64,000 nucleotides of DNA from Choristoneura fumiferana (taxonomy: Eukaryota; Arthropoda; Insecta; Lepidoptera; Tortricidae), in contig NC_133472.1 of the NCBI RefSeq assembly GCF_025370935.1, forward strand, positions 41,762,951-41,826,950, read 5' to 3'. Under the pieces are notes generated by a model, which saw only the letters and a list, made by a program, of their open reading frames with translations, did no database searches and was not told where the DNA came from. A program made the translations under genes and the position numbers. This document shows, piece by piece, positions 42,044 through 53,030 of this stretch. The number at the start of each line of letters is the position of its first letter. Position 1 is the first letter of the stretch.

Positions 42044-43798
42044 CAGTTGTGGTCATATAATTAAGAACGATTTTTTATAGAGAAGATTTTTTCAAAACTG
42101 ACAAGTGTTACTACTACTGCATGTATATTTTTGTACTTCTCTCGGTATCGTAAAACTTTTCCCGTACTAGCGGTTAATTCATTTATACATATAATTGGCT
42201 AAAAAATAAATAGATAAACTTATACATTACATCTAAACCTAGTATTACTACTTACTGGCTGGTCATATAATTAAGAACGCTGAATAGTTTTTATTTTTTA
42301 TTCAAATTTAAATAGAGAACGGACCGCCGCTTTGTGGTTTTAGTTTATAATATTCGAATAATTTTGGCGCCATTTAGTGCCGTAATAGTCCTTAAAGGCA
42401 ATTGCTTCATATAAAAACAATGGGGAAAAATAAAGTTGTGATAAATCTACAAGAGAAGTAAAACTAAAACTTCGCGACAAGAATTTGGTCGTATAAACAC
42501 ATAGCCGATCATCTGCAATGTTCAAAAACTATGGTTTCCACGCCATAAGCATTTTTGCCACGTATCAAAACTACTTCAAATGTTCCGCAGTGTACCTAAA
42601 CAAAGAAAGTCATCTCGTCGAGATGATCGAAATATCGTTCGTTTGGCAAAACACAATCCTTTTAAAGGGTCTAATGAGTTGAGAAAAGAATATTTTGGCG
42701 AAAACAACCCTTCAGCAATCTCGGCACGCACTATTCGAAGGCGTTTGGTAGAAGAAAAGTTGCACGGAAGGATAGCAAGGAAGGTGCCTATGTTGAAACG
42801 GTGTCATAGGCAAGCCCGGCTTGCATTGCAAGAAGATATGAAAACTGGACAGTCAGACAGTGGAAAACGTTCTTTTTTCTGACGAGACAAAAATAAATAG
42901 GGTATGTTCTGATGGCAAACGATATGTAAGACGGCCTCCAAATAAACCATTCGACCCAAAGTACACAAAAGTGACTTTAAAGCATGGCGGGGGAAATGTA
43001 AAAATTTGGGGATGTTTTCTGGACATGGTGTTGGACCTGTTAGGCTGATAGAAGGAAACATGGATCAATTTCAATACAAAAAACATACTGGAAGAAACAA
43101 TGTTACCATATGCAGAAGGCGTGCTTCGGTTATTTGGACATTCCAGCACGACAATGATCCCAAGCATACTGCACGTACCGTTAAGGAATTCCTCACATCG
43201 CAATCAGTTTTCTGTCTTAGATTGGCCAGCCAACAGCCCCGATCTTAACCCAAATAAGCATCTTTTGGTCGAAGTCAAGAAAAAGGTTTCAAATCGACAG
43301 TGTGGCAATTTAAGAGAACTGTATGACGTATTCTTAGAAGAATGGAACTCTATCTCTCTCGCGCGAAATGTCAAAAATTGATAGATTCAATGCCTCGCCG
43401 GTGTAAGGCAGTAGGTTAAAAAAGCCGTGGACATGCTACTAACTATTAATTTTAGTTAAAATGTATTACATTGCTTTTTTTGTGTACAAACTTCACGTTA
43501 GTGTGATTTAGTTAATCTAAGTTTCAAATAAAAAAACTTTCGAACAGTTCAATAAATCGTTCTTAATTATTTGTCCAGCTTCATTACTATTTGAATTGTT
43601 ACTAAAGAAAATAAAAACAAAATTTGTAAAAAAATGACAGCAATTTTATTCTTTATTCTTAATCCCGTTTGCTCTATTCATGTGGCTGTTTCATAACGTA
43701 ACTAGTTACTTCTAAGAAGGAACCACGACTACACATGACATGATTTAGTAAAAATAATCTGGAACTTCAAATCGTTCTTAATTACATGACCACCACTG
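42044..43798 (+). mobile_element. Tc1-like transposon with doubled terminal motifs
   Basis: The left end, CAGTTGTGGTCATATAATTA then AGAACG, is mirrored by the right end CGTTCTTAATTACATGACCA then CCACTG. A second pair lies inward: GTCATATAATTAAGAACG at 42,263 and CGTTCTTAATTATTTGTCC at 43,558. Two repeated recognition motifs per end is the IR/DR layout of some Tc1 elements. The element sits in a TA-rich target. About 1.75 kb, with a dead transposase. Confidence 0.85.
42420..43383 (+). pseudogene. Tc1-like transposase, frameshifted remnant
   Basis: Starts MGKNKVVINLQEK and is then broken by stops. A basic DNA-binding region follows (RKSSRRDDRNIVRLAKHNP, ARTIRRRLVEEK). A frameshift precedes VLFSDETKINRV, the first catalytic Asp, and others precede FQHDNDPKHTARTVKEFL, the second Asp, and VLDWPANSPDLNP. 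In the family the next residues hold the catalytic Glu (NPIEHLW-type); here they read NKHLL, so Glu is replaced by Lys. At least three frame changes plus the lost Glu make it nonfunctional. Confidence 0.88.
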
Positions 43799-43841
43799 TA
43801 TATATAGATTGGGGTCTAAAAAAGCTAATTTAACAGTGTTA

Positions 43842-44402
43842 CCACAAAACACTGTAAGCTAATTTAACAGTGTTACCACAAAACACTGTACTTGAGTTAC
43901 AGTGTTACCACAAACACTGTAACTTGAGTTACAGTGTTTCCACAAAACACTGTAACATGAGTTACAGTGTTACCACAAAACACTGTAACTTGAGTTACAG
44001 TGTTACCACAAAACACTGTAACTTGAGTTACAGTGTTACCACAAAACACTGTAACTTGAGTTACAGTGTTACCACAAAACACTGTAACTTGAGTTACAGT
44101 GTTACCACAAAACACTGTAACATGAGTTACAGTGTTACCACAAAACACTGTAACTTGAGTTACAGTGTTACCACAAAACACTGTAACTTGAGTTACAGTG
44201 TTACCACAAAACACTGTAACATGAGTTACAGTGTTACCACAAACACTGTAACTTGAGTTACAGTGTTACCACAAAACACTGTAACTTGAGTTACAGTGTT
44301 ACCACAAAACACTGTAACATGAGTTACAGTGTTACCACAAAACACTGTAACATGAGTTACAGTGTTACCACAAAACACTGTAACTTGAGTTACAGTGTTT
44401 TG
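43842..44402 (+). repeat. 33-bp palindromic satellite array, about 17 units
   Basis: Unit: ACAGTGTTACCACAAAACAC plus TGTAACTTGAGTT. Each junction forms ACACTGTAACT-TG-AGTTACAGTGT, self-complementary except the central two bases. The other part, CAGTGTT-ACCACAA-AACACTG, is a second hairpin. Variants are an ATG instead of TTG centre in five units and two 32-bp units lacking an A. Because 33 is a multiple of 3, long open frames appear on both strands; these are artefacts of the repeat. Confidence 0.93.
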
Positions 44403-44774
44403 TCATGACACGGCAGAAATGCGAAAGTTTGCGAGTGAGTGAGTGAGTGAGTGAGTGAGTATGTTTGTTACTCCTTCACGCTGAAACAGCTGGACGTATT
44501 TGGATGAAATTTGGTATGTAGATAGCTGGACATCTGGAATAAAACATAGGCTACTTTTTATCCCATTATTCCCACGGGATAGGGATAAAATCTCATAATA
44601 ACAACCGCTGGGCTTAGGGTCATGAAATTTGAAAAGATTGTTTTTAATGTAACGTCAATGAAAACCACGATTTAGTTTTCGGGAATTCCCACGGGAATTT
44701 TTAGAAATCCCGGACTTTCAATTCAGCTGCTGGATCTAATGATTTACGTGTGCGAAGCCACGGGTGAACACTAG
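44403..44774 (+). mobile_element. Helitron-like element, copy 1
   Basis: AATGCGAAAGTTTGCGAGTG, a GTGA run (44,433-44,461), ACTCCTTCACGCTGAAACAG, CCCACGGGATAGGGATAAAA and GTGCGAAGCCACGGGTGAAC ending in CTAG. The 49.2-kb copy is colinear. CTAG ends and short GC hairpins are Helitron features. The 5' TC terminus is not evident because the satellite abuts here. Confidence 0.6.
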
Positions 44775-44818
44775 GCCTTAATATTATTGTAAAAAAACTC
44801 GTGATGGCCTGGTTTGAC

Positions 44819-45045
44819 CTCATCATCATCATCATCATCATCCCAGCCAATTTACGTCCCACTACTGGGCACAGGCCTCCTCTCAGAATGAGAGGGCTTG
44901 GGCCGTAGTTCCCACGCGTGCCCAGCGCGGTTTGGGAACTTCACACATACCTTTGAATTGCTTCGCAGGTGTGTGCAGGTTTCCTCACGATGTTTTCCTT
45001 CACCGTAAAAGTCGTGGTAAATTTCAAATTTAATTACCTAGTTTG
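44819..45045 (-). mobile_element. SINE family B, minus strand
   Basis: CATCATCATC run, TACGTCCCACTACTGGGCAC, AGTTCCCACGCGTGCCCAG and CACCGTAAAAGTCGTGGTAA. Head missing. Confidence 0.8.
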
Positions 45046-45172
45046 ACCTATTGCGTCTTCTCTATTGACTTTCCAATACAATAACTCTTTATTCCACACC
45101 AACGCATGGTAAACAGTAGGTAGGGTACCTACATAAAACACAGGTACCTATATAGGTACATAGAGATTTTTT

Positions 45173-45226
45173 AATATAAGCAATAGGCGGCCTTAACGCT
45201 TCAGAGAGATCTCTTCCAGGCAACCT
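45173..45226 (-). mobile_element. LINE 3' UTR fragment (CTGGAAGAGATC type)
   Basis: AAGCAATAGGCGGCCTTAAC and AGATCTCTTCCAGGCAACC are the reverse complement of the 22.5-kb LINE 3' UTR. Confidence 0.65.
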
Positions 45227-45249
45227 TTTAAATGACAGACAATTGAAAT

Positions 45250-45413
45250 GTTAAATTACATTCGAAATTTACCACGAGCTTTACGGTGAAGGAAAACATC
45301 GTGAGGAAACCTGCATAAACTAACGAAGCGATTCAATGGTGTGTGTGAAGTTCCCAATCCGCACCGGGCCCGCGTGGGAAGCCCAAGCCCTCTCGTTCTC
45401 AGAGGAGGCCTGA
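45250..45413 (+). mobile_element. SINE family B, plus strand
   Basis: ACATTCGAAATTTACCACG through CACCGGGCCCGCGTGGG to TCAGAGGAGGCCTGA. Truncated at both ends. With the copy at 44.8-45.0 kb it forms an inverted pair about 200 bp apart. Confidence 0.78.
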
Positions 45414-45638
45414 GTCAGAGTCATTGTATTTTATTGTGATAATTAGGACTCGCCAACCCTGAGTAAGAAAAAGTAACTAGTGCATTAAGATTTATTTCAC
45501 CTACAATGTTACCATTTTCGATGGTCAAGAGTGATAGGTCACTGATGGATGGCTCATGTGGAGATAAGCGTACATTGTAGGGGCATTGAGCTATAACAGT
45601 GCAAACCATACTAAACATCACTAAATTAAAAAAGCCCA

Positions 45639-45827
45639 TCCATACTAATATTATAAATGCGAAAGTGTGTTTGTGTGTATGTTTGTCCGTTTTTCACGTC
45701 GAAACGGAGCAACGGATCGACGTGATTTTTGGCATAGAGATAGTTTATGGGCCAGAGAGTGACATAGGCTACTTTTTATCCCGAATAAACCGAATTCAAC
45801 GCGGGCGAGGCCGCGGGCAAAAGCTAG
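45639..45827 (+). mobile_element. Lep1-type Helitron-like element, plus copy
   Basis: Starts TCCATACTAATATTATAAAT, then GCGAAAGTGTGTTTG, CACGTCGAAACGGAGCAACG and GACATAGGCTACTTTTTATC. Ends with a GC hairpin (GCGGGCGAGGCCGCG) and AAAGCTAG. A 5' TC, a 3' hairpin and CTAG fit the short Helitron family known in Lepidoptera as Lep1. No Rep/helicase. A reversed copy lies at 61.1 kb. Confidence 0.7.
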
Positions 45828-45829
45828 TT

Positions 45830-46230
45830 CGAAATAATATGATAGTATGGCATTTAAAATACTCAAAAAACCGTTAATGGTTTTGTGCTAGTGCTGCACT
45901 CTATATAATTTGAAATACGAATTTTCAAAGTAGTGACGTAGCAACTAATAATAATTCAAATCCCTTTTTTCGAAGTTGTTTAAGAAACGTAAACTTATAA
46001 TTATCAAAGCGATCATCGAGTAAGCAATACGCGGAGATGGCCGATACGGCCCCAGGGGTCGCCCGTGCATCAAGTAATTAAAGTCCGTACCAATCTTGGA
46101 ATAGAATGTTACTATCTTAACTACAGCTGGTTTCTTGTTGGTGACATTCCTGAACATTAGGCGGCGGATTTATGTTTTTTGTTGTTTGACGGAATCCCGC
46201 TGTCATGATCAGTGTTGCCTTATTGACTTT
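45830..46230. other. no recognised feature
   Basis: AT-rich noncoding sequence. Confidence 0.35.
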
Positions 46231-46375
46231 CCCCCTTATTCAAACCTATTTTAGTTAAAATGCCGCTAAAATTCGTTTGTCCTTATCTGTCACTTCGACA
46301 TTTGTATTTGTTAGAAAGGGACAAAGCATTTGTTAGTTAACATAGGCTTGTTAAGTTTTATGAATAAGGGGGTTA
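46231..46375. mobile_element. palindromic element with CCCTTATTCA ends
   Basis: CCCCCTTATTCAAACC on the left and TTTTATGAATAAGGGGG on the right. The TTATTCA tip recalls the 4.1-kb transposon. Arms moderately diverged. Confidence 0.55.
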
Positions 46376-46409
46376 GTCTTTAAATCTAGCGATTTTTGGG
46401 TCTAGGGTT

Positions 46410-46500
46410 AGGGTGCTCGTGGTAGGTAAATTTCAAATGTAGTAAGAGAGCCGGGTTTCGAACCCAGGATCGGCTTGGCGTGTGTGAAATTCCCAACCCG
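46410..46500 (-). mobile_element. degenerate SINE family B piece
   Basis: GGTAAATTTCAAATGTAG, GGGTTTCGAACCCAGGATCG and GAAATTCCCAACCCGC: scrambled family-B segments, low identity. Confidence 0.4.
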
Positions 46501-46874
46501 CAAGGGACACTCAAATTATAAAATCTAAAATACGGAATTTCGTCGAAGAACTAAAGTCACCAACATAGCTGGAAAAATATGCAAGTTGAAGTAACTGGCC
46601 GGGCCAAATCGCTCGAAGCACAGATAACAGTTGGGACAGAAGAAAGACCATACGTTGGCAGGTGGACTAGGTGGACTGACGACATTGGAGGCTTTTGTTT
46701 AGCACTTGGTGATGATGACATTAAAAACCGGCCAAGAGCGTGTCGGACACACCCGAAATAGGGTTCCGTAGCCGTTACGAAAAAAATAAGTGATAGTTTT
46801 CTAAGAATTTCGTATTTTATTTTAATCTTCCAAGTTTAGGTATATTTTATACCTTAGACCGCTATTTACTCTTA

Positions 46875-47034
46875 GGGGCTGATTCACCATCCATTGATTA
46901 GTGTCAACTGACCGTTAGATGTGATGCTGTCTCCGTCTATTCGAACAAATAGAGACAGAGACATAGAGACAAATAGAGACGGCATCACATTTAACCGCCG
47001 GTTAACACTAATCAATGGATGGTGAAACAGCCCC
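46875..47034. mobile_element. MITE family 4, copy with TTA target duplication
   Basis: GGGGCTGATTCACCATCC to GGATGGTGAAACAGCCCC, 160 bp, flanked by TTA on each side (46,872-46,874 and 47,035-47,037). Sister repeat-D copies read TACTCTTAAACT with a single TTA, so this is a proven insertion. An extra AGAGACA-type duplication sits near the centre. Confidence 0.9.
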
Positions 47035-47071
47035 TTAAACTACTAATAATTCTCAAGCAAACTTAGCCAAT

Positions 47072-47230
47072 GACTTTCTGCCAAGTTTCTTGCGGCGCAT
47101 TCTTCTTGGCAATGATGGTCTTTCCGAAAGCGCTGGTAGTTTAAAAAAATGACGTGTAAAAGTGCCCATTGCGGCCTATTTACTGAATAAATCATTTGAA
47201 TTTTGAATTTGAATTTGAATTTTGAATTTT
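47072..47230 (+). mobile_element. LINE 3' fragment with GAATTT tail inserted in repeat D
   Basis: GACTTTCTGCCAAGTTTCTT, GCGGCGCATTCTTCTTGGC and TGAATAAATCATTTGAATTT followed by GAATTTGAATTT repeats. CAAT at 47,068-47,071 and 47,231-47,234 is a likely short target duplication. The segment is absent from the other repeat-D copies. Confidence 0.75.
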
Positions 47231-47778
47231 CAATATAGTTTTCCTTGAAAGTTTGATATATTTACTACCATCCTGAATTTTTTCAAACTTTTCCACCCAC
47301 CGGTTTAGATTTTAGAGGGGGGAGGGGACGCTCGATTTTAATGAAAATTTGCACTTTAAAGTTGAATATTTCGCAAACATATCACTGAATTGTAAAATCG
47401 TCTTAGCAAACCCCTAATAGTTTTAAAAGACCTATCCAACGATACCCCACACTATGGGGTTCGATGAAAAAAAACCACCCCACTTTACGTCTATTATGGG
47501 AGGTACCCTAAAAAAAAATAAAAAAATAAAAAAAATATTGTACCATTTTGTCGGCATAGTTTACATATATATCCGTGCAAAATTACAGCTTTCTAGTATT
47601 GATAGTCCCTGAGCAAAGCCGCGGACGGACAGACAGACAGACATGGCGAAACTATAAGGGTTCCGTTTTTGCCATTTTGGCTCCGGAACCCTAAAAATGA
47701 ATATCCTCGTTGAACTTTACGTCTATTGTCCTTTGCATTCATACATTTCAAACATGAACTACTACGATATCTTACGAG

Positions 47779-47913
47779 TACAGTCACCAGCACCAATATC
47801 TGACACAATAAGCGTGCATAAATATCTGACACGACTCTATTTCTAGGGCCGGAAGGACCTGTCAGATATTTTTGCACGCTCCGCTGTGGTAGATATTAAT
47901 GCTGGTGACTGTA
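47779..47913 (-). mobile_element. MITE family 1, copy 6
   Basis: TACAGTCACCAGCACCAATA to TTAATGCTGGTGACTGTA, 135 bp. Ends fully intact and TA-flanked. Confidence 0.83.
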
Positions 47914-48286
47914 CCTAGGTATCTCATTTTAAAAAGCTCAAACAGAAGATACGAGATGCTAGAAAAAACGCCGATAGCCAATGTTAAAACTGTAAAGACA
48001 GTTTTTAGTATACCTAATTCTGCGAGGTTTATTTTTTTGTGCTTTACAAGCACAACATTATTAAAGAGTAAACCTCCTGAGGCCCTTTGGGAACAAAAGT
48101 GACCTCTGGCCTACAGATCAACAAGAGATTCGCGACCTAAAATGCTTCCTAGGGTGACCAGACTTAAGAAATTGTTACATTTTTACAGTTTTAGGCGCTT
48201 TTTGTGATTTAGGATAAAATTTGAAATATTGAAGTTACATTTTCCCGTGGACACAGGATCGTGTGATGTGGGTGGGTGTGTGAACT

Positions 48287-48403
48287 TACAGTCGACGTCA
48301 TAAATAAGTGATCACTTTTTACCTTGTCACTTTAAGGTCATGTTTGAAAAACCATACGACATCATGTAAAGCGACAAGGTACAAAAGTGATCACTTATTT
48401 TAA
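48287..48403. mobile_element. MITE family 2 (ATAAATAAGTGATCAC), copy 1
   Basis: TACAGTCGACGTCATAAATA then AGTGATCAC, mirrored by AAAGTGATCACTTATTT. The right TACAGTC tip is lost. Matches 60,515-60,657. Confidence 0.7.
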
Positions 48404-49180
48404 CATATTATATGTATAGGTATATATTTACTGTACACGAGTATTTTTTTAGGCATTGTTGAAAAAGATTACGATATTCGTATATTTTTTTGTAAATTTA
48501 GAATTAAATGCCAGATCTGACGTTTAATGCGAAAGGCGCGGGTCACAAATATGAATTTGATAGCCCCCTTCCCCCTCATGTGGGGGAGGCCTATGTCCAA
48601 CAGTGACGGACAACAGCTGAAAGATGATTGAAATTATATTTAGTCTTAAACCTGGCAACCCTGTACAATGTTTGAGATACAATTTTTCGCATGTACTATG
48701 AAACAACAATGGCGGGCGCTCAGCGAGCTCTTGTTAGAAAGTGACCGGACCTCTTATACTTTTTTCTTGTTTTCAGATCAGAGATATGGCTGTTTTAAAT
48801 TTATCTACACGTAAGACAGTCGAGAAAAATGAGTGGTGTAACGGGATGGAAGCTTTTCGCTGCAAATGGAATATATCGGTTCGCATACTTATCAAAAGTC
48901 CGAATGTGATGTTTGTCAGAATGATCGTTTGTCATAACTCTTTTTTCTCCGAATCCAGTAATTGTTCAGAATTGTTATAAAACAAACCTAACCTAACCTA
49001 TAGTATTCTATAGGATGACCATTTTAAAAATGTCAGAAAATTTTAAGGTTTCAATGGGAAAAAATTGTGACAAACGATGATTCGGTCAAAAATTACGGTA
49101 TGACTTGCGAAGAGTATGCGAACTTTGGCGCTCCCGGCATGCTGACATTACATACAATGCAATACAAGTTTTATATTATC
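48404..49180. other. mostly unannotated, with an RTE tail scrap
   Basis: Near 48,585-48,610 GGGGGAGGCCTATGTCCAAC matches the RTE-like LINE tail. The remainder is AT-rich with no supported gene. Confidence 0.35.
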
Positions 49181-49188
49181 CGATCCTA

Positions 49189-49512
49189 TCATACTAACAT
49201 TATACCTAAATCAACAACTTTGTGAGTGAGTGAGTACGTTTGTTACTCCTTCACGCTGAAACGGCTCGACGGATTTAGATGGAATTTGGTATGTAGATAG
49301 CTGGACATCGGGAATAAAACAAAGGCTACTCTTTATTCCGATATTCCCACGGGATAGGGATAAAATCGCGAAACAACCAATGTCCCTAACGTCCGTGAAA
49401 ACCAAGATTTAATTTTCGGGAATTCCAACGGGATTTTTTTTAAATCCCGAAATTTCGATTCAGCTGCTGGATCTTATGATTTAAGTGTGCGAAGTCGCTG
49501 GTAAACACTAGT
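49189..49512 (+). mobile_element. Helitron-like element, copy 2
   Basis: TCATACTAACATTATACC, a GTGAGTGAGTGAG run, CTCCTTCACGCTGAAACGGC, GATTCAGCTGCTGGATCTTA and an ending GTAAACACTAGT. Colinear with the 44.4-kb copy and with a visible TC start and CTAG end. Confidence 0.65.
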
Positions 49513-50400
49513 GGTTCATAAAAACAAAAACAACATGGCAGACAATTTATCGTTCTATATCATAATCTCTTATTATTTTACAATGAAAAACAAACATTTT
49601 TAGGGATAATTTTTGTTGTGGTTAATAAAAAACAAACATTTAACAATCTTCAAAATGTACGACGTAAATAGTACTTTTGTTTTGTGATGACGTCAAAGAC
49701 GTGTAAGTATTATTTAAAAAATCTGCGAAAATAATTTACAGGCTTCAGAGAATATACTCGAACAATTTAAAGAATATACTTGTGTTGACTACGTTTAGCA
49801 GTTACATTTCCCACCAAAGTACAAAATAACATCGTGACCAAAAGTTGGCTAAAAACACGCCAACGTTGGCGCCAACACCGGCCAACCACGAAACAATGGC
49901 CGTTCCCACATCTATCGCTTTACGTCATAATCTTTATTATAACATTATTCCGTGGTCTAGTTCGGAACCGGCACTAAAAAGTAATGGTTCAATTTAAACC
50001 ACAGTTTATTGAGTTAACAAAGACGCAGTTATTGTGAGGTGAGCGTGGCTAATGATGGGTAAGTAAGTTCGCCGAAATAGTTTTTGATAGAAGAGTCGCT
50101 TCACCGAATGCTTTGTTGTTATAAATTCGAATATTAAAGTACCTATGTAATAATTCAGTAATTTTATCGCGTAGAATATTGTCGATTAGAATTTAAGTGA
50201 GGAGAACATTTTTAATTTCTTTTTTCAAAAGTGACTCCTACCTTCTTCATTGGTAAAGTTCGGAATTTTCCAATAATTCCAAAATTACTCAAATTATATT
50301 GTAGCTGGTATTATTTTATTTACCGTAATATCGTCTATGTCCTGTCAATAACACGTAACATTGAATTTTATATTTGTTTTTTTTTAATTCACGTTCATAA
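49513..50400. other. no recognised feature
   Basis: AT-rich. Palindromic-looking AACGTTGGCGCCAAC at 49,863-49,877 is too short to classify. Confidence 0.35.
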
Positions 50401-50406
50401 TTACAT

Positions 50407-50575
50407 TGAACTTTACCACGAGCTTTAAAGTGAAGGAAAACATAGTGAGGAAACCTGCACAAACCTGCAAAGCAATTCAATGGTGTGTATTTCCAATCTG
50501 CATTGGACCTACGTAGGAACCAGTAATAGAATGTATATAGGCTGGAATGTTGATGATAATGCAACAAAATTAAGA
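50407..50575 (+). mobile_element. SINE family B, diverged copy
   Basis: GAACTTTACCACGAGCTTTA, GAGGAAACCTGCACAAACCT and ATGTATATAGGCTGGAATG. The GCCCAGCAGTGG block is largely gone. Confidence 0.7.
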
Positions 50576-50992
50576 ATCAGTTCATCTCACAGTCAAAGTA
50601 CTATGTAAAGCATCCAAAAAAAACATAAAAATACTCAAGTTCAACGACCGACCTTCAAATGACATTGCCTAATTCGAATACAATAGACATCAACGTGCGA
50701 AAAAATGTTTCTTTACAATCCACATCCACAGCCATTAGTACATTTTTGAACTGTTAGTTATATGTTAGTTCTGTACTGTTAGCTACAGTTTCTACTTGTA
50801 ACCGTTAGTTGAGAAACATACAGATATATACTAAAATGTAGATTGGACCAAGGCCGGTCAGTACTTTCAATTTGCCACCTTATAAAGGCTAGCCGTTGCC
50901 CCCGACGTTGTCTGCCCGTGGGATCTTTATACTTTCCCGGGATAAAGAATAGTTTCCTTATCTAAAATATTCGCAAATTTTCTTTGAATCTT

Positions 50993-51170
50993 TCCGGCCT
51001 ATATGCGACCCATTGCTGCGCACAGGCCTTCTCCCGAATAATGATAGTATTTGTCAGCCTAGGTGACCTACTGGTTTGACCTATGGCTTCTCAAGGACAG
51101 GATCGTGGATTCAAATCTGGACTAGCATCTCATGAAACTCGAAATTCATGTGCGAAATTACATTTGAAAT
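50993..51170. mobile_element. scrambled SINE family B pieces
   Basis: A minus-strand tail (GCCTATATGCGACCCATTG, CGCACAGGCCTTCTC) is followed by a plus-strand head (CCTAGGTGACCTACTGG, GGATCGTGGATTCAAATC, ATTCATGTGCGAAATTAC). Two truncated copies are joined in opposite orientation. Confidence 0.6.
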
Positions 51171-51179
51171 TAAAAAAGT

Positions 51180-52200
51180 AATTTTTAATTTTTTGCTTAA
51201 TTTGGTAAGGATTGTTTTAGCAAACCCACTCGTGCTATATTTTATAAACAGACTAAAATTGATATACGCAAGTCCTCTTTAAGCCACTTCACACTTTCGG
51301 TTGGTATTAAATTCATTCGTTTATGTGAGTGCCATTTACAAAATAATTTTTAATTTTTTTATTCGATTTTAAGTAGTTTGTCCAAGAATTTTTCAAGCAA
51401 ACCCACACCCAATATTTTTTATCAGACTAAATTTGATAGGTGCAAATGCTCTCATAATGGGATGTTACACTATACCTAAGTATTTAACCGTTTGGAAAAC
51501 CATTAATTACTTTAAAAAAAAGTTTTTTTACGGCTTTATTTTGTTCTAAGGAAAACGAAAGCGTTTTTCTTTAGATATTGAAAACGTATGCTTCAAAAAA
51601 CAGTTTATCGCCTATTTGTACCCGCGATAAAACCAAGTCTGTGATATCGTTATTCGACCCGCAGTGTTCAACGAAACAGTTATTGATTTTGCCACGAAAC
51701 GGCTACTCCGTTATTTTATAAAAGAAACCGTTTCATAAAAACGCCGAGCTCTGACGCGCCATAAAGCGCCTTTAAAATACGCGCATGCGCTCCCTTACAG
51801 ACTTTTATTAGTAACATAACAAGTGTCTCGGGACTTCTTTGATTTACACGCATATAACGCGATTTAACGACGGTATTTTATTGTTTCTTGTTTTCCGACC
51901 GTTGGAAGCTGATAATGTCATCTGAGATGCGCTAGGACGCCAACTTGGGGCTGCCGCTAGTTTTATACAGCTCTTTTAACACCGAACTTTGAATTAGTCA
52001 TGTAGAGGTCATATTGGAGTGGGAGAAACGTGGCGTTTGAGGTTTTGGATGTACGTTGTTGGTTTTGAGATGAAGATAGCCGTTTACCTAGCTGTTGTAG
52101 TTGAATAAATTATATCTTTGATTTGGTGGCAAGGGAACGCCGATGGAATTCGATTCACAGGCTGCTTAAGTAATTATAATTATTTGATTCGTTGCTTTAT
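51180..52200. other. no recognised feature
   Basis: AT-rich noncoding with GC patches near 51,740-51,800. The phrase CAAACCCAC..ATATTTTT..CAGACTAAA..TTGATA occurs twice (51,220 and 51,400), hinting at an old internal duplication. Confidence 0.3.
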
Positions 52201-52386
52201 ATTCTATTTGTTAAACCAAGATACTAAAGTGACAGTATGAAATGTCAAATGTAAAAACAATGTGACCAGCAAAATACGAATAGTGCGGCTCTCTGATTAC
52301 CGGTTGTGGCACATCACTATTTATGAGATTTAAAAAACAGGTAACACTTGAAACTTCATTTTAGTATCTTGGTTTAATAAATAGAG
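52201..52386. mobile_element. inverted-repeat MITE (AAACCAAGATACTAAA)
   Basis: TCTATTTGTTAAACCAAGAT then ACTAAAGTGA, mirrored by TTTTAGTATCTTGGTTTAAT then AAATAGAG, gives about 32-base arms. Single copy. Confidence 0.7.
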
Positions 52387-52678
52387 TATAGGACAGGTGG
52401 GCAATGTAAGGCCAAGATTTTGTCGTAGAAAATTAAGAAATATTGTCGATATTGCCAAAAAGGATACATTACAAATAAATATCTATACAGACATAGAGCC
52501 AAATATGTAAAGGTACATCGACCTCATACTTAGTGACTAAGGGTGTATAGAGATTTAGATAAAAAAAGGTCGAAAACCCCAATATTTACATTTCAAAGTT
52601 CAATATCTCAAAAACGGCTAAACCGATTTATATCAAACATAGCTAAGATCCACCACAAGAAAACTCACTCTCACAGTA

Positions 52679-53030
52679 CCATCAGCCAAATAATATGTGG
52701 TCTATCACTTTAAAGTTGATAATCGTTAGCATGTCATAAATCAATAATGCCATAGACGTGTCTGTCAACTTGAAAGTTCAACTTTAGCATCATATCTGGG
52801 GGCACGGCAGTGCCCCCCGCCAAGTCGAGCAAAACAAAAAAACAAAGTCACGGCCTTACCATACTTTTCTCGAAGCCATTCAGGCTATTTTCAACACCCT
52901 GTATTTTTTGATGGGTAAAGCTAGAACCCTGAATTTTCAGTTAGCTATTGGGCCTAATGGGACTTAAATACATTATTTATCTGATAGGAACTTGTTTAAA
53001 AATTGATAGACCACTTATTTGGCTGATGGT
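52679..53030 (-). mobile_element. MITE family 6, longest copy
   Basis: ACCATCAGCCAAATAATATG to ACTTATTTGGCTGATGGT, 352 bp. The CATGTCATAAATCAATAATG core matches the 37.2-kb copy in reverse, with an extra middle (GGGGGCACGGCAGTGCCCC). Confidence 0.78.

Larger units (their letters stand above)
46727..47695 (+). repeat. dispersed repeat D, longest copy, with two insertions
   Basis: CCGGCCAAGAGCGTGTCGGA to GCCATTTTGGCTCCGGAACC. It is interrupted at 46,875-47,034 by a family-4 MITE and at 47,072-47,230 by a LINE 3' fragment. Includes CACCGGTTTAGATTTTAGAG and GACGGACAGACAGACAGACA blocks. The short GGTTCCG / CGGAACC ends are weakly inverted. No coding capacity. Confidence 0.8.

Noticed and set aside
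43870..44256. Long open frames on both strands (128 and 105 codons) resembling repeat proteins
   Set aside because: They are the translation of a 33-bp tandem repeat whose unit is a multiple of three; no coding evidence.
43842..44402. CRISPR-like repeat array
   Set aside because: The units are contiguous without variable spacers, and the genome is a eukaryote's; it is a satellite.
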